Assembly: GCA_044220875.1 (NCBI GenBank) | Contig: JBGAQH010000008.1 | Location: forward strand, 80,410-144,409 | Length of the DNA: 64,000 bases | Reading direction: 5' to 3' | DNA from: JAEUIT01 sp044220875 | GTDB lineage: Bacteria; Planctomycetota; Phycisphaerae; Phycisphaerales; SM1A02 | Shown here: positions 55,729-64,000 of the stretch, piece after piece | How positions within the stretch are numbered: the first letter of the stretch is position 1 | Layout: each line of letters opens with the position of its first letter | The notes under the pieces: model-generated | Databases searched by the model: none | The model's input: only the letters and a program-made list of their open reading frames with translations | Told to the model about the DNA's origin: nothing | Translations under genes and position numbers: made by a program

Positions 55729-55925
55729 CCGGGCGATCCGAGGCAAGCCGGGGCGAGGCTCGGCACGACAAGGCGTGTCTGGGCAGGGCTCGGCGGGGCG
55801 GGGCACGGTACGGCAAGGCGTGGAGTGGCCTGGCATGTCGCGGCGCGGCTAGGCGGGGCACGGCTAGGCATGTCGTGGGCCGGCTAGGCGTGGCGAGGGC
55901 AAGGCATGGAACGGCATGGAACCAG
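55729..55925 (+). repeat. G-rich degenerate repeat tract
   Basis: About 200 bases of short degenerate units of about 5 and 10 bases built on GGC plus two or three variable bases (GGCAAGGC, GGCTAGGC, GGCGGGGC, GGCATGG), with nearly all G on the plus strand. Open frames through it are Arg/Gly/Ala noise. It separates DUF669 from the next gene. Confidence 0.75.
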
Positions 55926-55938
55926 CAACGGAGAACAC

Positions 55939-56553
55939 ATGATCGCAACTGCAATCGGACCATCGGTCACGAACGGCGCAAGGCACTCGATCGACCTGAC
56001 CCGGCCCTATCGGGTCGAGGTCTCCATCCGCGGCGATGCCGATCTCCTCTTCCACCGCTGGAACTGCGAGGCGGTCGAGGCGAAGGCGCGGTCCGCCAAG
56101 GGGTCGGCCGCGAAGAAGACCGACGACGTCGAGTCCTACGTCTACCGCAACGACGACTCGGAGCTCTGCCTTCCCGGCGAGTACCTCCGCCAGTCGATCG
56201 TCGCCGCCGCGAAGTTCAGGCAGGACCCGAGGTCGCCCCGGAAGTCCGCACAGGACCTCGTGAAGGCGGCCGTGGTCAGCCTGACCCCGCTCGCACCGCT
56301 CGGGGTTCGCGAGTGGGACTACGAGCATCGCTGCCGCGTGCAGGTGCAGCGCAACGGCATCACGCGCGTGCGCCCGGCGCTCCGCGCCGGATGGAAGGCG
56401 ACCTTCGTGTTCCTCGTGAACCTGCCCGAGTACGTCGCGCCCGAGATGCTCCAGTCGCTGCTCGCCGATGCGGGCCGGCTCGTCGGCATCGCGGACTTCC
56501 GGCCGACCTACGGGCGGTTTCAGGTCACTCGCTTCGAGGTCTTGGATGAGTGA
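55939..56553 (+). CDS. phage replication-region protein of unknown function
   Basis: A 204-residue protein starting at ATG 55939 with GGAGA upstream. Notable segments are RPYRVEVSIRGDADLLFHRW, LCLPGEYLRQSIVAAAKF, a basic stretch RQDPRSPRKSAQDLVKAAVV, and the terminal LVGIADFRPTYGRFQVTRFE. The last motif and the strand pattern recall RAMP/Cas7-like folds seen in some phage proteins, but this is an impression only. It overlaps the RusA gene by 8 bases. Confidence 0.65.
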   Translation: MIATAIGPSVTNGARHSIDLTRPYRVEVSIRGDADLLFHRWNCEAVEAKARSAKGSAAKKTDDVESYVYRNDDSELCLPGEYLRQSIVAAAKFRQDPRSPRKSAQDLVKAAVVSLTPLAPLGVREWDYEHRCRVQVQRNGITRVRPALRAGWKATFVFLVNLPEYVAPEMLQSLLADAGRLVGIADFRPTYGRFQVTRFEVLDE

Positions 56554-56917
56554 CGGAGTCGATCGTCGACGGCGCGTCCTCACGCTGCCCTATCCCCCGA
56601 GCGTGAACCGCTACTGGCGGCACGTCGGCCCCCGAGTCCTCGTCAGCCGCGAGGGGCGGAGCTACCGCGAACGCGTGCGCTCCCTCCTCGCGGCGACCGG
56701 GATGCCCACCCTGACCGGACGACTCATCATGACCGTGACGCTCCATCCGCCCGACCGCCGCAGGCGCGACCTCGACAACCCGCAGAAGGCGGTCGGCGAC
56801 TCGCTGAAGCACGCCCGCGTCATCCGCGACGACTCGCAGGTCGACGACTGGCGGATCGTCCGCGGCACGCCCGTGCGCGGCGGCGCCTGCATCGTCGAGA
56901 TTACGGAGGCCGCATGA
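56546..56917 (+). CDS. rusA: RusA-family Holliday junction endonuclease
   Basis: A 123-residue protein: LTLPYPPSVNRYWRHVGPRV at the N-terminus, the active-site segment PDRRRRDLDNPQKAVGDSL with two conserved Asp, and IRDDSQVDDWRIVRG with the third acidic cluster. RusA dimers resolve Holliday junctions and replication branches. Start ATG 56546 overlaps the previous stop by 8 bases, and its own stop overlaps the helicase start (ATGA). Confidence 0.9.
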   Translation: MSDGVDRRRRVLTLPYPPSVNRYWRHVGPRVLVSREGRSYRERVRSLLAATGMPTLTGRLIMTVTLHPPDRRRRDLDNPQKAVGDSLKHARVIRDDSQVDDWRIVRGTPVRGGACIVEITEAA

Positions 56918-58599
56918 TCGAGCTGCGGCCCTACCAGCGCGAGGCGGTCGAGGCGGTGTACGCGCATCTGCGTAGCCGCGACGACAACCCCTGCGTCGTC
57001 CTGCCAACGGCGGCGGGCAAGACGCCAGTGATGGCGACGATCTGCCGCGACGCGGTGCAGCTCTGGAGCGGCCGCGTCCTGATCCTCGCGCACGTGAAGG
57101 AACTCCTCGAGCAGAGCGTCGAGAAGCTGCAGGCCATCGCTCCTGACATCCCGGTCGGCGTCTACTCGGCTGGCCTTCGCCGCAAGGAGCTCAACTACGC
57201 CGTCACCGTCGCGGGCATCCAGTCGATCTGGAAGCGAGCCGGAGAGCTTGGACCGGTCGACCTCGTCGTCGTCGACGAGGCGCATCTCATCCCGGCCGAG
57301 GACGACGGCATGTACCGATCGTTCCTGGCTGACGCGAAGGTCGTCAACCCGAACCTCCGGGTCATCGGGCTCACCGCGACGCCGTACCGGCTGAAGTCGG
57401 GCGAGATCTGCTCGCCGGACAACGTGCTCAACCACGTCTGCTACGAGATCGGCGTGAAGGAGCTCATCGTCCAGGGCTGGCTCAGCCCGCTCCGCACCAA
57501 GGCCGGATCGAACCGGCCCGACTACGACCAGCTCCATGTCCGCGCGGGCGAGTTCGTGCCCGGCGAGGTCGAGGACCTCATGGACGACGACTCGCTCGTC
57601 GAGGCCGCGTGCGACGAGATCGTCGCCGAGGCCTCGGACCGCCGGTCGATCCTGATCTTCACGAGCGGCGTCCGGCACGGTCGCCATGTAGTCGATGTGC
57701 TCCGAGAGCGGCACGGCCTCGAGTGCGGCTTCGTCTGCGGCGAGACGCCGTCGGCGGAGCGAGCGGCGATCCTCAAGCGCTTCCGTTCGGGCGACCTTCG
57801 CATCCTCGCGAACGTCAACGTCCTGACCACCGGGTTCGACGCGCCGAACGTCGACTGCGTCGCGATTCTCCGGCCGACGCTCTCGCCCGGGCTCTTCTAC
57901 CAGATGGTCGGGCGCGGCTTCCGGCTGCATCCCGGCAAGGCGGACTGTCTCGTCCTCGACTTCGGCGGAAACGTTCTGCGGCACGGACCGGTCGACGACA
58001 TCCGCGTGCGGCAGGAGGATCGCGGCGACGGTGACGCGCCCGCGAAGCAGTGCCCACAGTGCAAGGCACTCGTCGCGACCGGCTACGCGAACTGCCCGCA
58101 GTGCGGCTTCGAATTCCCCGAGAAGGAACGGCAGCAGCACGAGGCGTCGGCGACGAGCGAGGGCATCCTCTCGGGCCAGGTGACCCGCAACGAGGAGCGC
58201 GTCCTCGAGGTCGCCTACTGCTTCCACACGAAGCGCGACGACCCCGACGCGCCGCCCACGATGCGGGTCGAGTACCGCGTCGGCTTCAACCGCTGGCACC
58301 GCGAGTGGGTGTGCTTCGAGCACGAGGGCTACGCGCGACGCAAGGCCGAGCAGTGGTGGACCGCACGATCGCGCGAGGCTGTGCCTCGGTCGGTCTACGA
58401 GGCGGTCGAGCTCGCGAACGCCGGCGCACTCGCGCCCACGCTGGCCGTTACGGTCGAACGGCGCGCCGGCGAGAAGTACGACCGCGTTGTCGGCCACTCG
58501 CTCGGCGACCGACCGCCGCGCCTCGAGAGCGACGAAGGCCTCACCGAGACCGTGCCGCCGTCGACGCATGGCATCCCCGACGACGAGATTCCCTTCTGA
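56914..58599 (+). CDS. phage DEAD/DEAH helicase with C4 zinc ribbon
   Basis: A 561-residue superfamily 2 helicase: PYQREAVEAVYAHL, Walker A PTAAGKT (31-37), DEAH (120-123), GLTATPYRLKSG, NVLTTGFDAPNVDCV and YQMVGRGFRLHPG. A zinc ribbon follows at about 379-400 (CPQCKAL and CPQCGFEFPEKE), then a C-terminal extension including RVEYRVGFNRWHREWVCFE. This matches helicases of phage replication modules. It is coupled to RusA by a 4-base overlap and to the primase gene by a 1-base TGATG overlap. Confidence 0.9.
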   Translation: MIELRPYQREAVEAVYAHLRSRDDNPCVVLPTAAGKTPVMATICRDAVQLWSGRVLILAHVKELLEQSVEKLQAIAPDIPVGVYSAGLRRKELNYAVTVAGIQSIWKRAGELGPVDLVVVDEAHLIPAEDDGMYRSFLADAKVVNPNLRVIGLTATPYRLKSGEICSPDNVLNHVCYEIGVKELIVQGWLSPLRTKAGSNRPDYDQLHVRAGEFVPGEVEDLMDDDSLVEAACDEIVAEASDRRSILIFTSGVRHGRHVVDVLRERHGLECGFVCGETPSAERAAILKRFRSGDLRILANVNVLTTGFDAPNVDCVAILRPTLSPGLFYQMVGRGFRLHPGKADCLVLDFGGNVLRHGPVDDIRVRQEDRGDGDAPAKQCPQCKALVATGYANCPQCGFEFPEKERQQHEASATSEGILSGQVTRNEERVLEVAYCFHTKRDDPDAPPTMRVEYRVGFNRWHREWVCFEHEGYARRKAEQWWTARSREAVPRSVYEAVELANAGALAPTLAVTVERRAGEKYDRVVGHSLGDRPPRLESDEGLTETVPPSTHGIPDDEIPF

Positions 58600-60785
58600 T
58601 GAGCGGCGCCTCGACCATGCTTCTCGACGCTGCCTTCGCCTACACGGCGAGGGGATTCCGCGTCGTGCCCGTGCCCGCGGGACGCAAGGGGCCAGTTCGC
58701 AAGGGCTGGCAGGAGCTCCGGCTCGGCCCCGACGAGCTGCCGCTCCACTTCAACGGCACCGGCAACATCGGGCTGCTCCTCGGAGAGCCGAGCGGACATC
58801 TCGTCGACGTCGATCTCGACTCGCCCGAGGCCCTCGATCTGGCGGATGACTTCCTGCCTAACACATCGGTGGTGACCGGGCGGCCCAGCTCGCCGCGCTC
58901 GCACCGGTGGTACATCGCCGAGGGCGTCAAGACCAAGAAGCACGTCGACCCCGTCGACCGCAGCTCGATCGTCGAGATCCGGAGCACCGGCGGTCAGACG
59001 CTCGTCGGCCCGAGCGTGCATCCGTCGGGCGAGCCGTACGACCACCTCGACGGCGTGCCGCCCCTCGTCGACGGCGCGGACCTCGCCGCCCGCGTGGCGG
59101 CCCTGGCCGCCGCCGTCGTCGCACGACGTCACCCAGGGCTCGCCCCGCAATCGGCCGCCCGGACGGAACGTGGGCCAACGTCGCGGGCCGTGGGCGACCC
59201 AAACGACAACGACCGCGTCCTTCGGCGCGCCGAGGCCTACCTCGACGCGATGCCGCCCGCGATCTCGGGCCAAGGCGGCCACAACGCGACCTATGCCGCC
59301 GCGACCGCCTTGGTCCACGGCTTCGGGCTCGACACCGACGCCGCCTACAAGCTGCTCACCGATCGCTTCAACCCGCGATGCATCCCGCCGTGGTCGGAGC
59401 GCGAGCTCCGTCACAAGGTCGAGGACGCCGCGACCAAGCCGCACAGCAGATCGTCCGGCTGGCTGCGCGATGCGGAACGCGAAGGCAATGCTCGCGATGT
59501 CGACCTCTCGGCGTTCGACGGCGACGCGACCAGCGATGCGCCGCGCACGCCCACTAGGCCACCCGATCCGGGCCCGCTGCCCGAGCGCCTTCTCCATGTC
59601 CCCGGCTTCGTCGACGAGGTCATGCGGCACAACCTCGCAACCGCGACACGCCCGCAGCCGGTGCTCGCGCTCGCCGCCGCGATCTGCCTCCAATCGGTCC
59701 TCTGCGCCCGGAAGGTGCGCGACGAGCGCGGCAACCGAACGAATCTCTACTGCGTGGGCATCGCTCCCTCGGGCGCCGGCAAGGAGCATGCCCGCAAGGT
59801 CAGCAAGAACGTCCTCTTCGCCGCCGACCTGATCGAGCACGACGGCAACGAGGACCTTGCATCCGACGCGGGCCTCCTCGCGGCGGTCGAGTTGGAGCCC
59901 GCGATCCTCTTCCAGATCGACGAGTTCGGCCGCTTCCTCAGGACGATCGGCGACCCGAAGAAGGCGCCGCATCTCTTCAATGTCCTCACAGCGCTGATGA
60001 AGCTCTACTCGTGCGCCGACACGGTCTATCGCGGCAAGGCGTACGCCGACCCGAAGCGGAACAAGGTGATCGACCAGCCGTGCGTCTCGGTCTACGGGAC
60101 GACGGTGCCCGAGCACTTCTTCGAGTCGCTGACCGCCGACAGCCTGAGCGACGGCTTCATTGCGCGGCTCCTCGTCTTCGAGGCCGAGGCGACGCCGGCG
60201 CGGCAGCGCGTGAGGGCCACGGCCGTGCCCGAGTCGATCGTCGCGGCTGCCGCATGGTGGGGCGCGTTCCGCCCCGGCGGCAACCTCGCGATGGAGCATC
60301 CCGAGCCACTCGTCGTCGAGACGACGACCGAGGCCGGCGAGGTCTTTGACTGGCTTGCCGAGTTCGTCGACGCCGAGCTGGCGAAGCCCGACGCGGCCGC
60401 CTCGGCGCTCTGGGCCCGGGCTGAGGAGAAGGCGTGCCGCCTGGCCCTGATCTACGCCTGCTCCCGCGACCGTGAGCGGCCCGTCATCGACGTCGACGCG
60501 GCGCGCTGGGCCTGCGCCGTCGCCGAGCACCTCACGCGTCGGATGCTCTTCGTCGCCCACGAGTGGGTCGCGGACGGCCAGTTCGACGCGCGCCAGAAGC
60601 GCGTCATCCGCGTCGTGCGCAAGGCGGGCGGAAGGATCTCCCGCTCCGACCTCTGCCGCCGGACGCAATGGCTCTCGCAGCGCGAGCGGCAGGAGGTCAT
60701 CGACAACCTGCTGGAGACGGGGCAGTTGCGGCACGAGGTCGAGCAGACCGCCACCAAGCCGAGGGCGACCTATGCGCTGGCGTGA
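58599..60785 (+). CDS. PrimPol primase-polymerase fused to DUF3987 helicase-like domain
   Basis: A 728-residue replication protein. The N-terminal PrimPol domain contains AAFAYTARGFRVVPVPAGRK, HLVDVDLDSPEALDLAD with the catalytic DxD, and IRSTGGQTLVGPSVHPSGE. A primase C-terminal segment (GGHNATYAAATALVHGFGLD) and the DUF3987 domain (GIAPSGAGKEHARK at about 387-400, FQIDEFGRFLRT, YGTTVPEHFFESL) follow. A C-terminal HTH-like part ends it. It probably initiates replication of the element. The start overlaps the helicase stop by one base. Confidence 0.9.
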   Translation: MSGASTMLLDAAFAYTARGFRVVPVPAGRKGPVRKGWQELRLGPDELPLHFNGTGNIGLLLGEPSGHLVDVDLDSPEALDLADDFLPNTSVVTGRPSSPRSHRWYIAEGVKTKKHVDPVDRSSIVEIRSTGGQTLVGPSVHPSGEPYDHLDGVPPLVDGADLAARVAALAAAVVARRHPGLAPQSAARTERGPTSRAVGDPNDNDRVLRRAEAYLDAMPPAISGQGGHNATYAAATALVHGFGLDTDAAYKLLTDRFNPRCIPPWSERELRHKVEDAATKPHSRSSGWLRDAEREGNARDVDLSAFDGDATSDAPRTPTRPPDPGPLPERLLHVPGFVDEVMRHNLATATRPQPVLALAAAICLQSVLCARKVRDERGNRTNLYCVGIAPSGAGKEHARKVSKNVLFAADLIEHDGNEDLASDAGLLAAVELEPAILFQIDEFGRFLRTIGDPKKAPHLFNVLTALMKLYSCADTVYRGKAYADPKRNKVIDQPCVSVYGTTVPEHFFESLTADSLSDGFIARLLVFEAEATPARQRVRATAVPESIVAAAAWWGAFRPGGNLAMEHPEPLVVETTTEAGEVFDWLAEFVDAELAKPDAAASALWARAEEKACRLALIYACSRDRERPVIDVDAARWACAVAEHLTRRMLFVAHEWVADGQFDARQKRVIRVVRKAGGRISRSDLCRRTQWLSQRERQEVIDNLLETGQLRHEVEQTATKPRATYALA

Positions 60786-60786
60786 C

Positions 60787-60950
60787 GATCATTCAGATTC
60801 TTCAACCGGCCTTTGTCTATACACGCGTGCGCGTGGGCGCGGTCATGCGTGCGGGGGCTCTATTGAAGAATTGAATGATCTCTCTCTTTCTCACATATAC
60901 AGGGCCCCGGCCCCGACTTCCGCCCATCGAATCCTTCAAGATCATTCAGC
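60787..60950. promoter_or_regulatory. repeat-rich region after the primase gene, candidate origin
   Basis: GATCATTCAGATTCTTCAA (60787-60805) is followed by its imperfect inverted copy TTGAAGAATTGAATGATC (60863-60880) and a third GATCATTCAG (60940-60949). Between them is a purine/pyrimidine alternating CACGCGTGCGCGTG stretch, and just after is a pyrimidine run TCTCTCTCTTTCTCACATAT. No gene is supported from 60786 to 61233. Confidence 0.5.
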
Positions 60951-61233
60951 GCGTAGCAGTCGACCGGCGCGCTTGGTGCGCCAGCCTGAACACGCCGATC
61001 GCTTGGCGTCGTCGCCCGCCACGTTGGCCCACGTCGCGGCCTTGCTCGTCGGTGGTACCCGACGACGCCCGCGCGGCCGGACGCCACTGACGCCAACGTG
61101 GGCGGCCACGGCGGGACGGGGCGGTCGGGACCGGCGCGGCGTTAGGTACTTCCCCGGCCTGATCGGCCCGAGATCCCGCACGGAAGACCCGCAATACCCG
61201 ATTGAGTTTGTTGCGCTGGACCGAAGCGCCGCG

Positions 61234-61590
61234 TCAACCGGCGCGCTGCGCCTTGAGATCACGTTCGAGCGCTGCGACCTCGCTCCGCAGCCTGGCTACC
61301 TCTTCTGCGAGTTCCTTGAGCGGCTTGACCACCAGCGCTCGGATTGCACGACGCGTGTTCAGGTTGTTCGCGATGATGTCGAGGAAGCGAATGCGACCCG
61401 GGTCGTCCCAGTTGCCAAGTTCCCTCCCGTCCCGCATCGACTCCTGGGCGACGCCGTCGGCATCGAGCCGGTCGCCCCGTCGGTCCATCTCCCGCTGCAT
61501 GGGCTTCCTGATCGGACATGCCGCCAGCACCGTTCCGTCGTTCAGCGCGGTAGCCAAGTAGTAGACGGGTCGACGTCGCTTCCGTCGCAT
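61234..61590 (-). CDS. small coiled-coil protein
   Basis: A 118-residue protein starting at ATG 61590 with an ideal GGAGG ribosome site 6 bases upstream. It begins with RRKRRRPVYYLATALNDGTV, contains RIRFLDIIANNLNTRRAIRA, and ends in a heptad helix ELAEEVARLRSEVAALERDL. The good ribosome site and ordered sequence support a real gene although it opposes the surrounding operon. Function unknown; divergent from the ParB-methyltransferase gene by 104 bp. Confidence 0.65.
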   Translation of the reverse strand: MRRKRRRPVYYLATALNDGTVLAACPIRKPMQREMDRRGDRLDADGVAQESMRDGRELGNWDDPGRIRFLDIIANNLNTRRAIRALVVKPLKELAEEVARLRSEVAALERDLKAQRAG

Positions 61591-61694
61591 CTGCAACCTC
61601 CGTTCGCCGGGGCAGTCCCGGCATGTCGTTCAACACGACCAGTATCCGCTGCGCGGCACGGCGTTGAGATCCGTCTGTCCGCCGAAAGGACCCT

Positions 61695-63047
61695 ATGAAG
61701 ATCGACCTCCGTCCCATCTCCGACATCCGTCCCTACGAGAACAACCCGCGCCTCAACGACGACGCCGTCGACGCTGTGGCCCACTCGATCCGTGAGTGGG
61801 GCTTCCGCCAGCCGATCGTCGTCGACGGCGACGGCGTCATCGTCTGCGGCCACACGCGCTATAAGGCCGCGCAGAAGCTCGGCCTCGAGAAGGTCCCGGT
61901 GCACGTCGCGAACGACCTCACGCCCGAACAGGTCCGTGCGTATCGCATCGCCGACAACAAGACCGCCGAGCTCGCCGAGTGGGACATGGATCTCCTCGCG
62001 GTGGAGCTCGGCGCGCTACGGGAGCTCGACGTCGACCTCGCGTCGCTCGGCTTCGACGAGGACGAACTCGCGAAACTCTTCGCGGGCGACATCAAGGACG
62101 GGCTCACCGATCCCGACGCCGTGCCCGCGCCGCCCGACGAGGCGACGACGCGGCCGGGCGACCTCTGGATCCTCGGCGCGCATCGACTGCTCTGCGGCGA
62201 CTCGTCGAAGGCGGAGGATCTCGATCGCCTTCTCGACGGCGAGCCGATTCATCTCGTCAACACGGATCCTCCGTACAACGTGAAGGTCGAGCCACGCTCG
62301 AACAACGCGATCGCGGCCGGGCTCTCGTCCTTCGCGGCGACGAAGCCGACGCATCACCAGTCGATGGATGTCGCGCGGCACCCCGAGAAGTCGAAGGCGA
62401 CGCACAAGCAGCTCCGCGCGAAGGATCGGCCGCTCGCGAACGACTTCGTGACCGACGAGGCGTTCGACGCGTTGCTCGACGCGTGGTTCGGCAACATGTC
62501 GAGGGTGCTCCTCCCCGGACGCGGCTTCTACATCTGGGGCGGCTACGCGAACCTCGGCAACTATCCGCCCTACCTCAAGAAGCACGAGCTCTACTTCAGC
62601 CAGGGCATCGTGTGGGACAAGCAGCATCCGGTCTTGACGCGCAAGGACTTCATGGGCGCGTTCGAGATCTGCTTCTACGGCTGGCGCGAGGGCGCCGCCC
62701 ATCTCTTCCTCGGGCCCAACAACGCGACCGACCTCTGGCACGTCAAGAAGGTGAACCCGCAGAGCATGATCCACCTGACGGAGAAGCCCGTCGAGCTGGC
62801 AGTGCGCGCGATGCAGTACTCGTCGCGCCCAGGCGAGAACGTCCTCGACCTCTTCGGCGGAAGCGGCTCGACCCTCATCGCGGCCGAGCAGACGGGGCGG
62901 AAGGCGTTCCTCATGGAGCTCGACCCGCTCTATTGCGATGTCATCGTCCAGCGCTACGAGGAGTTCACCGGGACGAAGGCGGAGCGCGTCCCGACTGGCG
63001 GAAGCGCTCAGGCCGAAGAGAAAGCCCCGGCGACTGCCGAGGCGTGA
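61695..63047 (+). CDS. ParB-domain / DNA methyltransferase fusion
   Basis: A 450-residue protein. The N-terminal ParB/sulfiredoxin-like domain has VVDGDGVIVCGHTRYKAAQK (GHTRYKAA at 52-59) and ADNKTAELAEWD. The methyltransferase domain has TDPPY (190-194), a motif-IV signature of the N6-adenine/N4-cytosine class, LHLTEKPVELAVRAMQ-like LTEKPVELAVRAM, and motif I LDLFGGSGSTLIAAEQ. Fusions of this kind are common in phages and may protect the element from host restriction. The gene is convergent with the 63066 gene. Confidence 0.9.
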   Translation: MKIDLRPISDIRPYENNPRLNDDAVDAVAHSIREWGFRQPIVVDGDGVIVCGHTRYKAAQKLGLEKVPVHVANDLTPEQVRAYRIADNKTAELAEWDMDLLAVELGALRELDVDLASLGFDEDELAKLFAGDIKDGLTDPDAVPAPPDEATTRPGDLWILGAHRLLCGDSSKAEDLDRLLDGEPIHLVNTDPPYNVKVEPRSNNAIAAGLSSFAATKPTHHQSMDVARHPEKSKATHKQLRAKDRPLANDFVTDEAFDALLDAWFGNMSRVLLPGRGFYIWGGYANLGNYPPYLKKHELYFSQGIVWDKQHPVLTRKDFMGAFEICFYGWREGAAHLFLGPNNATDLWHVKKVNPQSMIHLTEKPVELAVRAMQYSSRPGENVLDLFGGSGSTLIAAEQTGRKAFLMELDPLYCDVIVQRYEEFTGTKAERVPTGGSAQAEEKAPATAEA

Positions 63048-63065
63048 GGGAGAGCCATGTCGCGT

Positions 63066-63560
63066 TCACCGACCTGTCGAATCCTCGCTGGCCTTCATCT
63101 GGCCGACGGCGAACTCCGCGATCGCCTGCTCGGCGGTGAAGCCATCCGCCGCGCGGAGGCGGTTGGCGGTGCCCTCGTCGCGTACCAGTCCGCAGCGCTT
63201 GAGGAACTCGACCGCGATGTACGCGACGATCCAGTCGCGCTGCGTGTCACCGGCGAGCTCGCCGACCACGAACCACTCGCCGCGCTTGTCCTCGATCGCG
63301 TAGGCGACCTGCTCGATGTCGTCGACGTCGCAGGCGTGGTCCTCGGCCGCCCCGCTGGCGAGCGTGCTGTAGCGCATGAGCGTGTCGCCCTTGAACTCGT
63401 ACCGAGGCTTCGTATCGCTCGGCGGCGCTTCCTCTGCCGCGAGGATCGCCCGGTTCAGGTCCTCCCACTCCTCGCAGGAGTCCATGCGGCAGTCGTACGA
63501 GTAGGCGAGCGCCGATGCGGCCTTGAGCAGATCCTCGAACCTCGTGTCGCGGTTGTCCAA
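63066..63560 (-). CDS. acidic hypothetical protein
   Basis: A 164-residue protein, net acidic, starting with TTG 63560 three bases after the stop of the upstream minus-strand gene and with GGGAGCG upstream. Segments are DNRDTRFEDLLKAASALAYS, EEWEDLNRAILAAEE, EQVAYAIEDKRGEWFVVGEL and DWIVAYIAVEFLKRCGL. No family recognised. It is probably cotranscribed with the HARE-HTH gene. Confidence 0.6.
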   Translation of the reverse strand: MDNRDTRFEDLLKAASALAYSYDCRMDSCEEWEDLNRAILAAEEAPPSDTKPRYEFKGDTLMRYSTLASGAAEDHACDVDDIEQVAYAIEDKRGEWFVVGELAGDTQRDWIVAYIAVEFLKRCGLVRDEGTANRLRAADGFTAEQAIAEFAVGQMKASEDSTGR

Positions 63561-63563
63561 GGG

Positions 63564-64000
63564 TCACGCTCCCTTCCCGCTGGCGGAGGCGGTGAAGAGG
63601 CCGCGATCGGTCTTCTTGAACCGCGCGTCCTTTCCCTTGGCGGCGATTTCCCGGATCATCGCTGCGTAGAGCGTCGCGTGCGGCGTCTTGCCGCTCGTCG
63701 CCCAACCTGCCGCCAGAACGCGCTCGGCGATCGTCTTCGAGTTGAGCGGTTCCTTCGCGGAGGCGAGGACCTTCGCAGCGAGGTCGATGCCGCTCGGGCG
63801 CTTGGCCTTCGCCTCTCGCTTCGGCGAGTCCTTGGCGTCCTTCGCACCCTTGGCCTTCGAGGCCTTCTCCGCGTTGCCGCGCTTCGCCTTCGCGGGAGGC
63901 GTGGGCGTCGTGGGGTGCGAGGTGTTTGCGACCTCCTTGGCGGTCGGGACTTCGTGGTCCTGCTTGCCGTCGGCGAGACGATCGGCGATCTCCGCGATCG
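63564..64000 (-). CDS. HARE-HTH winged-helix protein, 5' part beyond window
   Basis: The frame is open leftward from the window edge to a TGA at 63564-63566; 145 codons are visible. An Ala/Lys/Pro-rich linker (KAKRGNAEKASKAKGAKDAK) leads to a winged helix: SGIDLAAKVLASAKEPLNSK, TIAERVLAAGWATSGKTPHA, TLYAAMIREIAAKGKDARFK. This matches the HARE-HTH family, thought to sense DNA modification or damage and often linked to restriction proteins. The N-terminus is outside the window. Confidence 0.75.
   Translation of the reverse strand, partial: IAEIADRLADGKQDHEVPTAKEVANTSHPTTPTPPAKAKRGNAEKASKAKGAKDAKDSPKREAKAKRPSGIDLAAKVLASAKEPLNSKTIAERVLAAGWATSGKTPHATLYAAMIREIAAKGKDARFKKTDRGLFTASASGKGA

Noticed and set aside
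60942..61262. Overlapping small ORFs after the candidate origin
   Set aside because: They are Arg/Ala/Pro-rich in several frames at once with no ribosome site; only 61234-61590 has supporting signals.

Overview
The window looks like a chromosome segment of a GC-rich planctomycete, most probably class Phycisphaerae. This is inferred from gene content. Seven secreted proteins end in paired dockerin-like calcium loops of the form DLNGDGxVxxADLxxLLGxW. There is an ECF sigma factor coupled to a Ser/Thr kinase with WD40 repeats, together with DUF1080, RCC1 and FG-GAP secreted proteins. No tRNA, rRNA or CRISPR array was found.

Host-type region, 1 to about 35.6 kb. It opens with a partial rmuC, a small lipoprotein, a DUF3516-type helicase, a methyltransferase and a DUF1080 lipoprotein. 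A mosaic of exported proteins follows: dockerin proteins at 6.9, 10.1, 22.7, 23.4, 25.2, 29.0 and 32.7 kb, an S41 peptidase lipoprotein, and a 1054-residue collagen-like protein. A tightly coupled minus-strand operon (ECF sigma, kinase-WD40, transglutaminase-like lipoprotein; 13.7-19.2 kb) lies among them. A truncated ECF sigma remnant at 28.4 kb, an orphan Hint-domain protein at 33.7 kb and two lipoproteins at 34.5-35.6 kb complete this part. Two copies of an 87-88 bp structured repeat lie at 32.3 and 35.9 kb.

Integrated element, about 36-64 kb, running off the right edge. A translationally coupled cassette (small ORF, DUF2924, large serine recombinase, HTH protein; 37.3-40.1 kb) marks the entry side. 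Next is a minus-strand defence operon (48.96 to 40.0 kb): a PLD-nuclease/SNF2 helicase, a sigma-70 factor fused to a restriction-modification-type N-terminal domain, an Eco57I-type adenine methylase, and a frameshifted winged-helix gene. An XRE regulator and an ImmA-type metallopeptidase face it divergently from a 96 bp intergenic region. Phage-type genes follow on the plus strand: two unknown proteins, a second sigma factor, a RecE/PD-(D/E)XK nuclease, a Sak4-like ATPase, DUF669, RusA, a DEAD-box helicase, PrimPol-DUF3987 and a ParB-methyltransferase. A repeat-rich putative origin follows the primase gene, and minus-strand accessory genes, including a partial HARE-HTH protein, end the window. 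No terminase or structural genes are visible.

The most unusual object is the sigma factor fusion at 43994-45571. Its first ~155 residues are homologous to the N-terminus of the methylase encoded immediately downstream, while its middle carries intact sigma regions 2 and 4. This suggests a restriction-modification-like system that also redirects host RNA polymerase.
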